Assembly: GCF_022763345.1 (NCBI RefSeq)
Contig: NZ_JALEGS010000068.1
Span: 1-64,000 of the forward strand
Reading direction: 5' to 3'
From: Phaeodactylibacter sp.
GTDB lineage: Bacteria > Bacteroidota > Bacteroidia > Chitinophagales > Saprospiraceae
Length of the DNA stretch: 64,000 nt
Shown piece by piece: positions 62,561 to 64,000 of the stretch. The first letter of the stretch is position 1. Each line of letters begins with the position of its first letter. Both the position numbers and the translations under genes were made by a program. The notes under the pieces are model-generated. The model ran no database searches, was not told the DNA's origin, and saw only the letters and a list, made by a program, of their open reading frames with translations.

Positions 62561-64000
62561 ATGTACAAGATCTACGGCATACGGCATCACGGGCCGGGCT
62601 CCACCCGGAGCCTTTTACAGGCTTTGGAAGCCCAGCAGCCCGACTGTCTGTTGATTGAAGCGCCGGAAGACGCCAGCTCTGCATTGGAGTACATGTTGCA
62701 CCCCGGGCTGCACCCACCGGTCGCGATTCTCATTTATGATGACAAAGACCTGCGGCACGCCTCTTACTTGCCCTTCGCGGAGTTTTCACCCGAATGGCAG
62801 GCGGCGCAGTTTGGTCTGGCACAAGGGCTGGATGTGCGGTTTATGGACCTGCCTATGAGCATGCAGTTTCAGCTGGGAGAGGAGGAGGAGCAGTTGTCGC
62901 TGTCTTTGCCAGATGCCGTCCGGGAAGCGCCCGAAGTACGCGACCCCATGGGCTACATGGCCCGCCTGGCGGGCTACCGGGACAGCGAGCGCTGGTGGGA
63001 AGCCACCTTCGAACAGCCCGAGCATGATATCGATATTTTCGCAACCATAATTAGCCTGAACACGGCCCTGCGCGATGAACTCGGGCGGTCAGAGCGCCCC
63101 CTCAACCGTTTGCGGGAAGCCTACATGCGCAAGCAGCTGCGCAAAGCCATCAAAGACGGATTCAAGAATATCGCTGTGGTTTGCGGTGCCTGGCACACCC
63201 CTGCGCTGCACTACCTCGACCGCTTCAAGCAAAAAGACGATAATACGCTGCTCAAAGGGCGCAAAAAGCGTAAAACCACTGCCACATGGATTCCCTGGTC
63301 GTATCAGCGGCTGGCGTTTCAAAGCGGGTATATGGCCGGTGTGGTTTCTCCGGCTTACTACGAGCTGCTCTTCAGCAAGCGGGAGGAGACCGTACAGTAT
63401 TGGATGGCGCGGGTAGCCGGTTTGCTAAGAGGCGAGGGCTTTGATGCAAGTGCCGCGCAGGCTGTCGATGCTGCCCGGCTTTCCCAAACCCTTGCAGGCA
63501 TGCGCGGACAACCGGTAGCAGGCATTGATGCCATGAAAGAAGCCGCCCTGGCGGTCTTCGCGCAAGGGAGCCCGGAGCCTTTGGAGCTTATCGAACAGGA
63601 ACTTATCATCGGGCAACAGGTGGGGGAAGTGCCGGACAGCATCCCGCAAATTCCCCTGCAGCAGGACATGGAAGCCCGGATTCGCTCCGCCCGCCTGACC
63701 AAGCTATACAAGTCAGGTGCACCTGAAGATAAAGCCCTTGATTTGCGCAAAGATACCCACCTGGATGCCAGCCACCTGCTGCATCAGCTGCGGATTTTGG
63801 ACGTACCCTGGGGGCGTGTTCAGGAGCAGCCGGACGGCAAGCTGGGCAGCTTCAGTGAGTACTGGCACCTGCACTGGCAACCCGAGTATGTTATCCGGCT
63901 TATACAGGCGGGCATGTGGGGCAATACCGTGGAAGCAGCGGCTAATAACTACCTCCTGAAAAAAGCACAGGAAGCTCATAAACTTGATGAATTGGTTGCC
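62561..64000 (+). CDS. DUF5682 family protein (partial)
   Basis: From ATG 62561 the frame runs open to the window's right edge: 480 codons, C-terminus missing. It begins 'KIYGIRHHGPGSTRSLLQAL' with 'LLIEAPEDASSALEYM', and has 'NIAVVCGAWHTPALHYL' near residue 210. These are the H-x-G-x-G, E-(A/G)-P and G-x-W-H marks of the DUF5682 group, reminiscent of TraB/ChaN-type folds. DUF5682 genes are typically neighbours of MoxR ATPase, vWA and SWIM-zinc-finger genes, which may lie beyond the edge. It is 8 bp after the aminotransferase. Confidence 0.85.
   Translation, partial: MYKIYGIRHHGPGSTRSLLQALEAQQPDCLLIEAPEDASSALEYMLHPGLHPPVAILIYDDKDLRHASYLPFAEFSPEWQAAQFGLAQGLDVRFMDLPMSMQFQLGEEEEQLSLSLPDAVREAPEVRDPMGYMARLAGYRDSERWWEATFEQPEHDIDIFATIISLNTALRDELGRSERPLNRLREAYMRKQLRKAIKDGFKNIAVVCGAWHTPALHYLDRFKQKDDNTLLKGRKKRKTTATWIPWSYQRLAFQSGYMAGVVSPAYYELLFSKREETVQYWMARVAGLLRGEGFDASAAQAVDAARLSQTLAGMRGQPVAGIDAMKEAALAVFAQGSPEPLELIEQELIIGQQVGEVPDSIPQIPLQQDMEARIRSARLTKLYKSGAPEDKALDLRKDTHLDASHLLHQLRILDVPWGRVQEQPDGKLGSFSEYWHLHWQPEYVIRLIQAGMWGNTVEAAANNYLLKKAQEAHKLDELVA

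Overview
The window looks like part of a Bacteroidota chromosome, most likely from the Saprospiraceae/Lewinella-type lineage. The grounds are type IX secretion (T9SS) C-terminal sorting domains on several secreted proteins (44037-46535, 51747-53342, 53413-56028), PorT-like outer-membrane barrels, NdpA-type and HYC_CC_PP-family proteins, a Bacteroidetes-style tyrosine integrase, and promoters with TTTG/TAnnTTTG-like boxes. The lineage is inferred from gene content; there is no rRNA in the window.

Layout. 1-3463: the end of an integrated element (membrane/coiled-coil protein cut by the window edge, excisionase-like HTH protein, unknown cargo, tyrosine integrase) abutting the 3' end of a CAU-anticodon tRNA. 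3650-13575: mostly housekeeping genes: two tandem MscS channels, RecX, a GG-leader peptide gene, an unknown helical protein, a LytTR regulator, GT4 glycosyltransferase, Lgt, MtaB and a PaaE-like reductase. 13654-21515: TIR effector with an EAD11-like N-terminus, outer-membrane proteins, OmpA-like protein, secreted HMA protein, cytochrome P450, ROK kinase and a two-gene HNH module. 21657-29467: an esterase / M17 aminopeptidase / ATP-grasp operon, NdpA-like protein, an alpha/beta hydrolase, a GH18 chitinase lipoprotein and a small membrane protein. 29558-32936: a secreted vWA protein, an acyl-CoA dehydrogenase and a gene broken by an amber codon.

32996-43685 is a copper/silver-type efflux locus on the minus strand: metal-binding lipoprotein, CusB-like adaptor, ArsP-type permease, TolC-like outer-membrane factor, CusA-like RND pump and an HYC_CC_PP protein. 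It is interrupted by plus-strand insertions: two 103-bp double-hairpin repeats, a truncated UPF0175 antitoxin, a Uma2 nuclease and a DUF433/DUF5615 toxin-antitoxin pair. A HepT-like remnant lies just beyond it.

44037-56028 carries T9SS cargo genes around an AT-richer accessory block (about 46.6-51.5 kb). That block contains gene-end debris, a small PD-(D/E)XK-like protein, two lipoproteins (one with a duplicated domain) and a protein with a four-cysteine putative zinc site. 56248-59766 holds a TPR/transmembrane/HTH protein divergent from a lipoprotein that is clearly a cholesterol-dependent-cytolysin family member. 59977-64000 returns to core metabolism (CoaX, methionine-type aminotransferase) and ends inside a DUF5682 gene.

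The most notable points are the cytolysin lipoprotein with its divergent TPR-HTH neighbour, the orphan GG-leader peptide, the EAD11-like/TIR protein, the zinc-site protein at 50432, the esterase-peptidase-ATP-grasp operon, the double-hairpin repeats and the chimeric gene debris at 46.6 kb. I found no CRISPR array, rRNA or complete transposase gene. All family assignments come from reading motifs, not from database searches.
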